Shown here piece by piece: positions 38,893 to 47,812 of a stretch of 64,000 bases of DNA. The number at the start of each line of letters is the position of its first letter. The stretch's first letter is position 1. Both the position numbers and the translations under genes were made by a program. The DNA comes from Hymenobacter siberiensis. GTDB lineage: Bacteria; Bacteroidota; Bacteroidia; Cytophagales; Hymenobacteraceae. Under the pieces are notes generated by a model. It had not been told where the DNA came from. It saw only the letters and a program-made list of their open reading frames with translations, and made no database searches. The DNA lies in contig NZ_JAHLZY020000001.1 of NCBI RefSeq assembly GCF_018967865.2, positions 2,542,001 through 2,606,000 on the forward strand, read 5' to 3'.

Positions 38893-39386
38893 CTAGCGGC
38901 AGCATATAATTCACCGCCCCGCTGTACCAGAAAAGTAGCGTAAACGGCTCGGGTAGCGCATTCAGCGCCAATACGCCCACGGCCATAGCTAGCGCCCAGC
39001 TCATTCCACGGGCGGGCCCCATCTGCGCGGGGGGCTAGAGCCAGTTCCACGGCCCGCAACAGCTTCTGCAAGGCACCTATTAAGGCTAGCCCTAGCGCCA
39101 GCAACACCCCGCGTAACGCCCATAGCCCCGCCGGCGCAGCCCCATGGCGCGGTCCATATGACAACGGATTGAGCAGCGTAGATACGCCAATAGCTACAAA
39201 GCGTCCCGACCAGTACCAGTACCACTGCGCTCCCCAACGCCCCAGCTTGGCGACAGTGGCAGTGTTGTCGAAGTCATCGATGGCGGGCTGGGCAAATAGC
39301 ATTAGCCCCAGAAAGGGCAGCAGCGCCAGCAGCAACAGGCCCATCATCACCGGACGGGAGCAAAAAAGCCGGGAGGGAGGCCTCAT
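38893..39386 (-). pseudogene. DUF6056-like membrane protein, N-terminal part, with a one-base shift
   Basis: From the ATG at 39386: a membrane helix (LLLLALLPFLGLMLFAQPA), then IDDFDNTATVAKLGRWGAQW and YWYWSGRFVAIGVSTLL, the recognisable start of this protein type. At a run of six Gs (39029-39034) the frame shifts by one; with five bases it would continue ALAPAQMGPARGMSWALAMA to FWYSGAVNYMLPL, where the IS interrupts it. So the gene carries two lesions. Confidence 0.83.
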
Positions 39387-39439
39387 AAACACCGTAAAGA
39401 TGCACCCTTCTTGGCATCAGCGCGAAGACTCGACACGCA

Positions 39440-39477
39440 AAAACGCCCCGCGCACCAATTGGTACGCGGGGCGTTTT
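39440..39477. terminator. Hairpin terminator
   Basis: AAAACGCCCCGCG and CGCGGGGCGTTTT around a 12-base loop, located between the start of the split gene and the end of the ATPase gene. It probably ends the ATPase transcript. Confidence 0.7.
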
Positions 39478-39518
39478 CGTATTTCGGCGCGAACTGAAAG
39501 TCCGCGCTACGGCGGGGA

Positions 39519-41066
39519 TTACCGGCGCTTGCGCGGCTTTTCCTCATCGTCCTCGTCGTCCTCATCCTCACCGAAGGTGGGCATGGTGAACATCGACGAC
39601 AGTAAATCCTTGAACTGCGCGCCGGCCGTGAGGCGGTTGCGCGAAATCAGGCTGTGCTCGCTCAGGCCGTGGAGCAGGAATTCCATGAGGAAATAAGTGT
39701 GCTCGGGCGTTTCGTTGGGGTGCAGCTCGGTCACGATGTCGCGCAGGCCGGGCACCAGGTCGAGCGCGTGCTTGTAGTCCTCGGTGCTGGCGTCGTGCAG
39801 CAAATCCAGCGTGTGACCGTTGCCGAACCACTCCTGAATGGCCTTGTAGGGCGAGGGGCGGTTCTTGAGCTTCTTGCTCTTGTCGGGGTCGGGGAAGTAG
39901 TTCAGGAACAGCGTGCGGATGGCCTTACCCATCAGCTTCTCGGCCACTATGCCCGCACCCTCCTGCTCGCCTTCGTACACCAGCTCCACCTTACCCGTTA
40001 CGGCGGGCACGGCCGAAATGAAGTCGCCCAGGCGCACGTAGGTGTTGGCTTCGCCATTCACCAAGGCGCGGCGCTCAGCCCCGGCAATCACCTGCTCGTA
40101 GGCCGAGATGGTGAGGCGGGCCGACACGCCCGACTTGGCGTCCACGAACTCGGAGCCGCGGGCCTCTACGGCCACCTGCTCCACGAGGTCGTGGATTACC
40201 TCGTTGCTGGTCACCATGCCCTTCTGCTCATCTTTAATGCGGGCTTCCTGCTTGGTGATGCGCTTGCCGATTTCAATCGACTTGGGGTAGTGGGTGATAA
40301 TCTGGGCATCAATCCGGTCCTTGAGCGGCGTCACGATGCTGCCCCGGTTGGTGTAGTCCTCCGGGTTGGCGGTGAACACGAACTGGATATCGAGCGGCAG
40401 CCGCACCTTGAAACCGCGAATCTGAATATCGCCCTCCTGCAGAATATTGAACAGCGACACCTGAATGCGCGCCTGCAAATCGGGCAATTCGTTAATCACG
40501 AAAATGCCCCGGTGCGCCCGCGGAATCAGGCCGAAGTGAATCACCCGCTCATCGCTGTAAGGTAGTTTCAGCGTGGCGGCTTTGATGGGGTCGGCGTCGC
40601 CGATGAGGTCGGCCACCGATACGTCGGGCGTGGCCAGCTTCTCGGTGTAACGGTCGTTGCGGTGCATCCAGGTCACGGGCGTGTCGTCGCCGTGCTCGGC
40701 AATCAGATTTTTGGCGAACACCGACAACGGCTGCAGCGGGTCGTCGTTCAGCTCAGAGCCGGCCACCACGGGCATGTACTCATCAAGCAAATTGATGAGC
40801 AGACGCGCAATGCGGGTTTTGGCCTGGCCGCGCAGGCCAAGCAGGTTGATATGGTGCCCGGCCAGAATGGCGCGCTGCAACTCTGGAATCACGGTTTCAT
40901 CGTAGCCGAAAATGCCGGGAAACACGTCCTCCTTCAGGCGGAGCTTGCGGATGAGGTTTTCCCGCAGCTCGGCTTTCACGGTGCGGGGCTTGTAGCCAGA
41001 TTTTTTCAGCTGGCCGAGGGTGGTGATGTGGGCGGAGTGGTTGGTTGGAAGCTGGTCGTGGGACAT
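39519..41066 (-). CDS. MoxR/magnesium-chelatase-type AAA+ ATPase
   Basis: 515 residues. Walker A is GLRGQAKTR (about 77-85), Walker B lies in GIFVINELPDL, followed by a sensor region VFTANPEDYTNRGSIVTPLK with the arginine finger area DRIDAQI. It resembles the BchI subunit of magnesium chelatase and MoxR ATPases, which act with vWA proteins to load metals or remodel partners. The vWA gene lies just upstream on the same strand, with a palindrome in between. Ends in an acidic tail (EDEDDEDDEEKPRKRR). Confidence 0.88.
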   Translation of the reverse strand: MSHDQLPTNHSAHITTLGQLKKSGYKPRTVKAELRENLIRKLRLKEDVFPGIFGYDETVIPELQRAILAGHHINLLGLRGQAKTRIARLLINLLDEYMPVVAGSELNDDPLQPLSVFAKNLIAEHGDDTPVTWMHRNDRYTEKLATPDVSVADLIGDADPIKAATLKLPYSDERVIHFGLIPRAHRGIFVINELPDLQARIQVSLFNILQEGDIQIRGFKVRLPLDIQFVFTANPEDYTNRGSIVTPLKDRIDAQIITHYPKSIEIGKRITKQEARIKDEQKGMVTSNEVIHDLVEQVAVEARGSEFVDAKSGVSARLTISAYEQVIAGAERRALVNGEANTYVRLGDFISAVPAVTGKVELVYEGEQEGAGIVAEKLMGKAIRTLFLNYFPDPDKSKKLKNRPSPYKAIQEWFGNGHTLDLLHDASTEDYKHALDLVPGLRDIVTELHPNETPEHTYFLMEFLLHGLSEHSLISRNRLTAGAQFKDLLSSMFTMPTFGEDEDDEDDEEKPRKRR

Positions 41067-41078
41067 GAAGGGGGATAA

Positions 41079-41182
41079 TTGTCATCCTGAGCCGCGCGAA
41101 AGACCTTATCACGTCCGCGCCGTTTGAAATAGTATAAGCTGACAAAAGCAACCGTGATAAGATGCCTCCTTCGTCAGCACAA
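41079..41182. repeat. Degenerate palindrome between vWA and ATPase genes (family D)
   Basis: TTGTCATCCTGAGCCGCGCG, then GACCTTATCACG, pairs imperfectly with CGTGATAAGATGCCTCCTTC and GTCAGCACAA. An older, decayed copy. Confidence 0.7.
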
Positions 41183-41196
41183 CAAAAAAGATGATT

Positions 41197-42300
41197 TTAC
41201 AGCGTCTTGCGCCGGTTTTTCTTGTAGTCTTCGAACACCAGGTGGCCCAACCCTTTCAGGCCCGAATAATACGCCTTGCCCTGGTTAACCTCCGTGAATT
41301 CCTCCACGAACTTCTGCAAGTACGGGTCGGAGGTAATCATGAACGTAGTGATGGGGATTTTGACGCGGCGGGCGGCGGCAGCCAGGTTCAGGGTCTTGTT
41401 CACCACTTTGCGGTCGAGGCCGAAGCTATTTTTATAATAGCCGCCGGCTTCTTTCAGGCAAGTGGGCTTGCCGTCGGTAATCATGAAAATCTGCTTGTTG
41501 GGCGTTTTGCGCTTGCGGAGCAGGTCCATGGCCAGCTCCAGGCCAGCCACGGTATTGGTGTGGTACGGCCCAACTTGCAGGTACGGCAGGTCCTTAATTT
41601 CAATCTGCCAGGCATCGTTGCCGAACACAATTACATCGAGAAAATCCTTGGGATACTTCTGCTTCACGAGCTCGGCCAGGGCCATGGCCACCTTCTTGGC
41701 CGGCGTGATGCGGTCCTCGCCGTAGAGAATCATCGAGTGCGAGATATCAATCATCAGCACGGTGCTGGTCTGGGACTTATGCTCGTTTTCGCGCACTTCG
41801 AGGTCGCCTTCGGTCAGCATAAACTCGTCGCTTTCCATGCCGTGGTTCAGCTGGGCATTGCGGATAGACTCGGTCATCTGAATCGACTCCATCGAATCGC
41901 CGAAGCGGAACTCGCGCAGGTCGGTGCTCTGCTCGTCGCCCTGCCCGGTGTGGGGCGTGCGGTGGTTGCCGGTACTGCTCTTTTTGAGCTTGCCGAAAAT
42001 CTCCTCCAGCGCGCTCTTACGGATACCCTGCTCGGTTTTGGGCGTAATCTTGAATTCGCCCTTAGCTTGTTCATTTTCATCAATGTAGCCTTTTTTCTTC
42101 AGGTCATCGATGAAATTACCCATGCCGTAGTTGTCGTCGGTGAGGCCGTACTGCTTGTCGAGCTCATTGAGCCATTGCAGGGCCTCGCCTACGTCGCCGG
42201 AGGTGATGGTAACGAGCTGCATGAACAGCTTAAATAACGACTCAAAGCCCTTTTCGGGCTGGTCTTCGGGAACAAAATCGCGGAAGCGGAAGCCAACCAT
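41197..42300 (-). CDS. vWA domain protein, partner of the ATPase
   Basis: 367 residues from the first ATG at 42300 (an upstream TTG at 42312 lies in a repeat arm). The C-terminal vWA domain has a full metal-ion adhesion site: Asp185-x-Ser187-x-Ser189 in MIDISHSM, a threonine in YHTNTVAG, and Asp in MITDGKPT. The N-terminal half is helical and charged. With the downstream MoxR-type ATPase it forms the well-known ATPase-vWA pair; target unknown. Confidence 0.88.
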   Translation of the reverse strand: MVGFRFRDFVPEDQPEKGFESLFKLFMQLVTITSGDVGEALQWLNELDKQYGLTDDNYGMGNFIDDLKKKGYIDENEQAKGEFKITPKTEQGIRKSALEEIFGKLKKSSTGNHRTPHTGQGDEQSTDLREFRFGDSMESIQMTESIRNAQLNHGMESDEFMLTEGDLEVRENEHKSQTSTVLMIDISHSMILYGEDRITPAKKVAMALAELVKQKYPKDFLDVIVFGNDAWQIEIKDLPYLQVGPYHTNTVAGLELAMDLLRKRKTPNKQIFMITDGKPTCLKEAGGYYKNSFGLDRKVVNKTLNLAAAARRVKIPITTFMITSDPYLQKFVEEFTEVNQGKAYYSGLKGLGHLVFEDYKKNRRKTL

Positions 42301-42303
42301 GTC

Positions 42304-42485
42304 ATTTAACAATTAACATTTATCATTTAGCAATCGTATGGCGTGGACCATTCGAGTAGTAGTTTGCAAACACCTGAGCGAGCGTGGATGTTCATTAGTA
42401 GCACCGCTGGGCCATCTATCAGCTCAGCGTTTGCCACCAGCCGATACCAGTCAGGTGCTAAATGATAAATCTTAATTGTTAAATG
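42304..42485. repeat. AT-rich inverted repeat touching two divergent start codons
   Basis: Left arm ATTTAACAATTAACATTTAT then CATTTAGCA (42304-42332); right arm TGCTAAATGATAAATCTTAA then TTGTTAAATG (42456-42485). The left arm abuts the ATG of the vWA gene and the right arm that of the DUF427 gene, so both upstream regions are supplied by the repeat. Confidence 0.8.
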
Positions 42486-42487
42486 AA

Positions 42488-42769
42488 ATGAAAGCAATCT
42501 GGAACAACACCGTTGTGGCCGAGAGCGACAACACCGTAGTGGTCGAAAACAACCACTATTTCCCCGCCGATTCCATCAAAAAGGAGTTTTTTGAGGACAG
42601 CGTGGCCCAAACCAGCTGCCCCTGGAAAGGCCGCGCCAGCTACTACTCGCTGAGCGTGAACGGTGAGAAGAACAAAGACGCCGCCTGGTATTACCCCGAG
42701 CCGAAGGACGCCGCCAAGGAAATTGCCGGCCGCGTCGCCTTCTGGAAAGGCGTGAAAGTGGAGAAATAA
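42488..42769 (+). CDS. DUF427 family protein
   Basis: 93 residues, the family length. The core is MKAIWNNTVVAESDNTVVVE, then NNHYFPADSI and SCPWKGRASYYSL, with CPWKG the recognised DUF427 signature, followed by WYYPEPKDAAKEIAGRVAFW. Small beta-barrel-like protein of unknown activity, cytoplasmic. Start at the ATG 42488, just after the repeat arm. Confidence 0.92.
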   Translation: MKAIWNNTVVAESDNTVVVENNHYFPADSIKKEFFEDSVAQTSCPWKGRASYYSLSVNGEKNKDAAWYYPEPKDAAKEIAGRVAFWKGVKVEK

Positions 42770-42854
42770 TCGCCGCCAACACTACTCTGAACACCAGAAC
42801 GTCGGGCCAATACTGGCTTTGATTTAGGTTTTGGGGCAGCTATCGCCAAATGAC

Positions 42855-42890
42855 AAAAGCCGCTTCCCAACAGGGAAAGCGGCTTTTTTT
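42855..42890. terminator. Hairpin terminator between convergent genes
   Basis: AAAAGCCGCTTCCC and GGGAAAGCGGCTTTTTTT around AACA. It ends the DUF427 gene and perhaps also the convergent desaturase. Confidence 0.8.
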
Positions 42891-42913
42891 GATTTTCAGG
42901 CAGTAGCTCGAGG

Positions 42914-43894
42914 CTACGAAATCCACTTGAACTTGTACTCAAGCTTGGGCACGGCCATGCGGTCGCTCACGCGGCGCAGGCGGTTGGGCAGGGCCATCAC
43001 GTAGTCGCGGGCCTTTTCAGCTTCGCCAGTGAGGTCGCTGAGGTGTTCAATATCCCAGTCGGCGATAAGCGAATCGAGGATATCGGTGTAGTCGGCGCTG
43101 GTGTACACGCCCAGGCGCTGGGCGGCATCGGTGAAGTGGCCGAAGGTTTTACCCATCTCCACGCCCATTTCGCGCATGTAGTGGGCGGGCATCACAATTT
43201 TCTTGCGCATCATGTCCTCGAAGGCCAGCATCATTTCCGAGGGGTCGTACTTGAAAATCTCGGTCACAAAGGACTTGTACACGCGGGCGTGGCGGTTTTC
43301 GTCGCCGGCAATCATGCCGCAGATTTTGGAGAGCTGGTCGTCGCCGGCGGTGCGGGCCAGCTGGCCCACGCGGCGGTGCGAAATATTAGTGGCCTGCTCC
43401 TGGTAGCTGGTGTACACGAAGGCACGGTACGGGTCGTTGGCCGTGCCGAGGTCGAAGGCGTCGTTGATGAGAAACTGGGTGCTCACCTCAAACTCGCGCA
43501 TGTTCACGCGGCCGCTGAGGTAGAGGTAGCGGTTGAGGAGGTCGCCGTGGCGGTTTTCCTCGGCCGTCCAGCCCCGAATCCACTCGGCCCAGCCGTTGTT
43601 GCGGTCGCGGTTAATGTTATCAAGCTCGTAGAACCAGGCTTCGTAGTTGGGCAGGGCTTCCTCGGTGATGGTGTCGCCGATAAGCACGGCCAGCAGGTCG
43701 TAGCTGAGGCTACCGGCTTTTTCGCGCAGCTCCTTTACTTCGTCAAAAAACGTGTCACGGCGCGAATCAGGCAGGAAATCGGCGGGCTGCCAGCTTTCTT
43801 CCACACTTTTGAGGAAGGTGCTCATGTTCGATTTCACGAAGCCTTCCATCTGTTGCAGGACTTCGCTGCGGGTAGTCGATATGGAGGTTTGCAT
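42914..43894 (-). CDS. Acyl-ACP desaturase (stearoyl-ACP 9-desaturase type)
   Basis: 326 residues. Soluble di-iron desaturase that puts a double bond into acyl-ACP chains. Iron ligands are visible: the glutamate of TITEEALPNY, ExxH in WTAEENRHGDLL (Glu113, His116), Glu166 in SYQEQATN, and ExxH in AGDENRHARVY (Glu199, His202). Length and motif spacing fit the plant/actinobacterial family. It would make unsaturated fatty acids for membranes. No electron donor gene nearby. Confidence 0.93.
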   Translation of the reverse strand: MQTSISTTRSEVLQQMEGFVKSNMSTFLKSVEESWQPADFLPDSRRDTFFDEVKELREKAGSLSYDLLAVLIGDTITEEALPNYEAWFYELDNINRDRNNGWAEWIRGWTAEENRHGDLLNRYLYLSGRVNMREFEVSTQFLINDAFDLGTANDPYRAFVYTSYQEQATNISHRRVGQLARTAGDDQLSKICGMIAGDENRHARVYKSFVTEIFKYDPSEMMLAFEDMMRKKIVMPAHYMREMGVEMGKTFGHFTDAAQRLGVYTSADYTDILDSLIADWDIEHLSDLTGEAEKARDYVMALPNRLRRVSDRMAVPKLEYKFKWIS

Positions 43895-44039
43895 GGAAAT
43901 GGGGCAAAAAAGCGTGAGGGGTTAATTAAAGAAACGCTTTTCGCGCAACAAAGGTCTTACCCAACCGTAGGGGGGCGGGTATAAGATTATGGCATTTTGA
44001 CCGATTCGGCACCTAAAAAGTGCCTTTTCAGCCTCAATA

Positions 44040-45707
44040 TCACGGATTATCCGGCCCCTGAAAGTGGTACACCCGTACCCACGAGTCGGGGCCGCAGGGT
44101 ATTGCGGCCGCTTCGGGGTGGAGCAGCAGGCGCGGCCCGTCCAGGCCGAAGCGGCGGCTGAGCCAGTGCGCCGTTTCGGGGCTGAGCACCCACAGCGCCT
44201 GGAGCGACACACCAAAAGTAGGCCGCCGGGCCAGCCGACGGAGGCATTCGGTCTGGTCGGTGGTGCCGGTAAGGGCCTGGCGCAGGCGGGCCTGGGACGC
44301 ATCGTGCGAAGACCAGCCGGTGAGCAGCAGCACCGGGCCGGGGCCGAGGGAATAACCGCGAAAGGGCGAGAGACTTTTCAGTAAATCGTTGGTGCCGGCC
44401 AATATGCGAACCGAGCCGCCACTCCGGGTCTGAATGTAACGCAGGCCGCTTTCGTGCTGGCGCCTCTCCTGGCTCAGGACCTGGTGGCGGTGCCAGGTTT
44501 TGGCCCCGTAGAGCAGCCCCGCCACCACACCGGCCAAGGCGAAGGCCGGCCACACGAACGCCGGCATCGCCCGGCGCGCCGAAGTCTCGGTTGGCTTCAG
44601 CAGAAACGCTCCATTGGCCAGCAACCAGAAATCGAGAATGGGCAGCTCCAGTCGCGGGGGCAGCTTGAGCCAGCCCGCCAAAAAAACCAGCATCCCGGCA
44701 AAGGCCGCCTGCACCAGCCAGAAGCCCACCGCGAACCCGGGCCGACGCCCGGCGGCAAAAGCCGTGGCCGCCAGGGCCAGCAACAGCGGGAAATAGTCGC
44801 GCAGCAGCAGGCCGGCGCGCAGGTACAGCTTGGCCGGCACTTCCCGGGTGAGAAAATCGCGCACGTCGAACTGGTAAGCCCGCTGGCACATTTCCTCGTT
44901 CACCACGGTCGCGTCGCCCATCAGCCACAGGCTCAGGGCAGCCGTGCCGAGGCTATCGGCCGGCGTGCGCGGCTGGGGCCGGAGCTGGTCGAAATCGAGA
45001 ATACGGGCAAAATAACGGTCCCGGGCCTGGGTGTGGGCCTCGTTGGGCGTTTGAGCTGCGGCGGCCAGCAGGGTGGCCAGCACCAGCACAGCAACGCTGC
45101 CAGCCAACGTTGCCAGCGCCTGCCGCCAGCTGCCGGCCAGCCATACCACCGCCGGCAGGGCAACCGCCAGCCCCATTACGGCTAGGCTGGGCCGCATGCA
45201 CCACGCGGCCAGCAGCCCCACAAGACCCACTGCCAGGGCCTTCCGGCTTCCCGGCCGCTGCGCCGCGAACAGCACCGCCGCGCCGGCCAGTAGCAGCGCC
45301 ACCCGCACGTAGCTAAACCACAGCCAGTGCTCGACCCAGGCCAGCCCAAAAAACACAACCAGCGCCAGGGTTACGACCTCGGCCCGCCACCGCGGCCGCA
45401 GCAGCTTATCGAGCACCGCGAAAGTCAGCACCGTGGCCAAAAGCATGCCTCCCCCCAGCAACAGGCCAAACCACGGCACGGTGGGGACGGCCGTGTAGGC
45501 GGCCGCCAGCGCATGCCCAAACCCGTGGAAATATAGCGGCACCGAAGGCACCGGCCGCAGTGCAATGACGCCCGAAAACAGCCATGCCAGCAGCAAGTCA
45601 TCGCTGGCTTCGAAGTAGCTGCCCAGGCCGGCCACCGTTGCGGCCACCAGCGCCAAAGGGAGCAGCGCTACGCGAATAAAAACGGTGAATCGGGCGGAAT
45701 GCGGCAC
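44040..45707 (-). CDS. Polytopic membrane protein, probably glycan-related
   Basis: 555 residues with 11-12 predicted membrane helices and a C-terminal soluble domain of about 150 residues (from HRHQVLSQERRQHES). No GT-C acidic motif was confidently found, though an early ASDDLLLAWLFSG resembles the first-loop acidic pair of GT-C enzymes. It is last in a row of surface-glycan genes, so a role in glycan assembly is plausible by context. No family assigned. Confidence 0.65.
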   Translation of the reverse strand: MPHSARFTVFIRVALLPLALVAATVAGLGSYFEASDDLLLAWLFSGVIALRPVPSVPLYFHGFGHALAAAYTAVPTVPWFGLLLGGGMLLATVLTFAVLDKLLRPRWRAEVVTLALVVFFGLAWVEHWLWFSYVRVALLLAGAAVLFAAQRPGSRKALAVGLVGLLAAWCMRPSLAVMGLAVALPAVVWLAGSWRQALATLAGSVAVLVLATLLAAAAQTPNEAHTQARDRYFARILDFDQLRPQPRTPADSLGTAALSLWLMGDATVVNEEMCQRAYQFDVRDFLTREVPAKLYLRAGLLLRDYFPLLLALAATAFAAGRRPGFAVGFWLVQAAFAGMLVFLAGWLKLPPRLELPILDFWLLANGAFLLKPTETSARRAMPAFVWPAFALAGVVAGLLYGAKTWHRHQVLSQERRQHESGLRYIQTRSGGSVRILAGTNDLLKSLSPFRGYSLGPGPVLLLTGWSSHDASQARLRQALTGTTDQTECLRRLARRPTFGVSLQALWVLSPETAHWLSRRFGLDGPRLLLHPEAAAIPCGPDSWVRVYHFQGPDNP

Positions 45708-45752
45708 GGCGGCAAAGTGAATGAAGTCGCTAAGAAAGCTGGTTCGGCGGCA

Positions 45753-46604
45753 TCAGGCGGGCCAGAAGCGCATTTCGAGCGACACCCGGGTGGCATCGGC
45801 GTTGAGGTTGGCGGCGGCCCCGTGCAGGAGGTAGGGCGAAAACACCAGTACCTCGTCGGGGCCGGGGTTGGGGCGCAGGGGGTGCAGCGGGCGCACCGGG
45901 CGTAGCACGCCGGGCACCGTGTAGGCCACGCCGTGGTAAATGGCCCCGCCGGCTGTGCGCTCCACGGCGCTTTCGGGCCAGTGGTGGCTGCCGGGCACCA
46001 GCACCAGCGACGACTGCGCGGTGCTGCCCGCCACGGGCAGGTAAATGTTCAGGGCGTTGCGGTAGCGCGGCAGCCAGGCGTCGCGGTGCAGAGGATTTTG
46101 GTCGGAGCGGTGGGGCCGCACTATGCGCAGGTGGAACACGGCCTCGTTCACGTTCGGGTTGTGCGCCTGCACTTGTTGGCCGCAGGCCGCGCTCACCAGC
46201 TGCTCCAGCAGGGCCGGGGCCACGGGCAGGCGGGCCAGGTCGTAGGCTTTGGTTTGGGCGATGACGGCCAGGTGGCGGGCAGCGTCGTCGCCCACGGCGT
46301 GGTGGTATTGCGTGATGTCGAAATCGGGGGCAACGGGGCAGCCGGCGGCCCGCAGGGCTTCGCGCAACAGCTCGGCCAGGCCCGCTTGCAGCTGCCGTTG
46401 GGCGGCACCGGACAGGCCCGGCACCACGGCAAAGCCTGCCGCCGCCCACGGTGCGCGGGCACTCAGGTCGGTGTCGTGGGCCAGCAGCACCTGCTCGCTG
46501 GCCACGGCCACGGGCGCCCCCTCTACCCGGTAGGCCAGAGGCTGCCCATCGAGGTGCAGATGGTCGAAGGGCATGGCATCGGCGGCCGGGTCGGTCGGAT
46601 TCAT
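45753..46604 (-). CDS. Phytanoyl-CoA dioxygenase (PhyH)-like Fe(II)/2-oxoglutarate enzyme
   Basis: 283 residues. The iron site reads as His173-x-Asp175 in PLHRDAWLPR and His261 in YLLHGAAANLN, with Arg273 (TRVSLEMRF) as the likely 2-oxoglutarate anchor, and LVLVPGSHHWPES is characteristic of the fold. Such enzymes hydroxylate small molecules or sugars. It lies 59 bases from a glycosyltransferase in the glycan cluster, so a sugar or lipid head-group substrate is possible (inference). Confidence 0.78.
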   Translation of the reverse strand: MNPTDPAADAMPFDHLHLDGQPLAYRVEGAPVAVASEQVLLAHDTDLSARAPWAAAGFAVVPGLSGAAQRQLQAGLAELLREALRAAGCPVAPDFDITQYHHAVGDDAARHLAVIAQTKAYDLARLPVAPALLEQLVSAACGQQVQAHNPNVNEAVFHLRIVRPHRSDQNPLHRDAWLPRYRNALNIYLPVAGSTAQSSLVLVPGSHHWPESAVERTAGGAIYHGVAYTVPGVLRPVRPLHPLRPNPGPDEVLVFSPYLLHGAAANLNADATRVSLEMRFWPA

Positions 46605-46662
46605 GGCGGGGTAGGGCTCGCGGTAGAAGTTTGGATTGGAATCGTCAAAATTAACAGGGAAT

Positions 46663-47613
46663 CTACGCCAACAGCCTACTCCACGCGGCCAGTGCGCGGT
46701 CGAGGAGCGTGAGGCGGATGGTTTGGCCCAGCAGTTGGCTCAGGGTACGCGCTTCGGCGTAGCGGTGGCGGCGCACGGCCTGGCGCAGCTCCCAGCGCAG
46801 GCGCACGGCCAGGGCGGCACGCTCGGCGGGGGTGCGGGCCAGGGCCAGGGCTTTGGTGCAGACGCGGATGGTGGAGGCCAGGTAGGGGTCGTGGCGCTGG
46901 TAGGCCTTGGCGCTCATGCTCCGCGGGTGCCTGCGCTTGCGGGTGGTCACTTCGTCGAGGTACAGAAACTGCCAGTCGCGGCTGGCCCGCACCCAGAAAT
47001 CGAAGTCCTCGTAGGCCAGGGTGTCGTCGTAGCCACCCAGGCTTTGGAGGCAGGCGCGGCGCATCATCATGGTGGGCGTGCTGATGAAGTAGCGCCGCAG
47101 CACCTCGGCAAAGACCCAGCCGCTGGCGGGCGCGGGGCGCAGCTGGTTGGGGCCGTTGGGCCGGTGGTGCAGGCCCAGCGAGCGGCCGGCTTCGTCAATC
47201 AGCTCGCAATTGGAATACACCATGCCTACTACTGCGGCGGCGGCCTGAAACTGCGCTACCTGCAGTGCCACCCGCGCCGGCAGCAGCACGTCATCGGTGG
47301 CAAAGTCAATCACGAGCTCGCCTTCACTTTGAAAAAAGGCGGTGTTGAAGGCGCGGCAGTTGCCCACGTTTTCGGATAGTAGCAGCAGGTGCCAGGTGGG
47401 GTGGCGGGCGGCGTATTCGCGCAGGATGTCGGGACTGCCATCGGTGCTGGCATCGTCCACGAGCCATACATCCAGGTGCGGATAGGTTTGGGCCAGAACG
47501 GAATCAAGCGCCTCGCGCAGAAACGGCGCGTGGTTGTGGCTCAGCGCGATAATGCTGACGCCGGGCGCTTCGCTTAATGGAGAATGAGGAATGAAGAATG
47601 AGGAATTGGGCAT
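46663..47613 (-). CDS. Family 2 glycosyltransferase
   Basis: 316 residues from the ATG at 47613. The GT-A fold begins VSIIALSHNHAPFLREALDS, with VLAQTYPHLDVWLVDDASTD giving the first nucleotide-binding Asp residues, and the DxD-like FATDD at about 106-110. The C-terminal helical tail is basic. It transfers a sugar onto a growing glycan at the cytoplasmic face of the membrane. Middle of the glycan cluster. Confidence 0.9.
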   Translation of the reverse strand: MPNSSFFIPHSPLSEAPGVSIIALSHNHAPFLREALDSVLAQTYPHLDVWLVDDASTDGSPDILREYAARHPTWHLLLLSENVGNCRAFNTAFFQSEGELVIDFATDDVLLPARVALQVAQFQAAAAVVGMVYSNCELIDEAGRSLGLHHRPNGPNQLRPAPASGWVFAEVLRRYFISTPTMMMRRACLQSLGGYDDTLAYEDFDFWVRASRDWQFLYLDEVTTRKRRHPRSMSAKAYQRHDPYLASTIRVCTKALALARTPAERAALAVRLRWELRQAVRRHRYAEARTLSQLLGQTIRLTLLDRALAAWSRLLA

Positions 47614-47689
47614 GAAAAGACAGGCGGCAAACGGAAGCACAAGATTAATTCACCAACGACTTACAAAGTCAATGGCTGGCCGGCACATC

Positions 47690-47812
47690 GACGTATAAGA
47701 CTTGAGTAGGTAGTCAGTAATAAGTAATCAGCAATGGGATTTCATCTATCTAAAAATCAGTCAATTTATTTCTGTCTTACTACCGATTACTGATGACTGA
47801 CTACTTATTTCC
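47690..47812. repeat. Imperfect AT-rich inverted repeat
   Basis: TAGGTAGTCAGTAATAAGTA and ATCAG on the left pair imperfectly with CGATTACTGATGACTGACTA then CTTATTT on the right. The right arm reaches into the last codons of the flippase gene. Confidence 0.6.

Noticed and set aside
41191..42237. A 348-codon plus-strand frame opposite the vWA gene
   Set aside because: Shadow of the vWA coding frame; the vWA metal site is on the minus strand.
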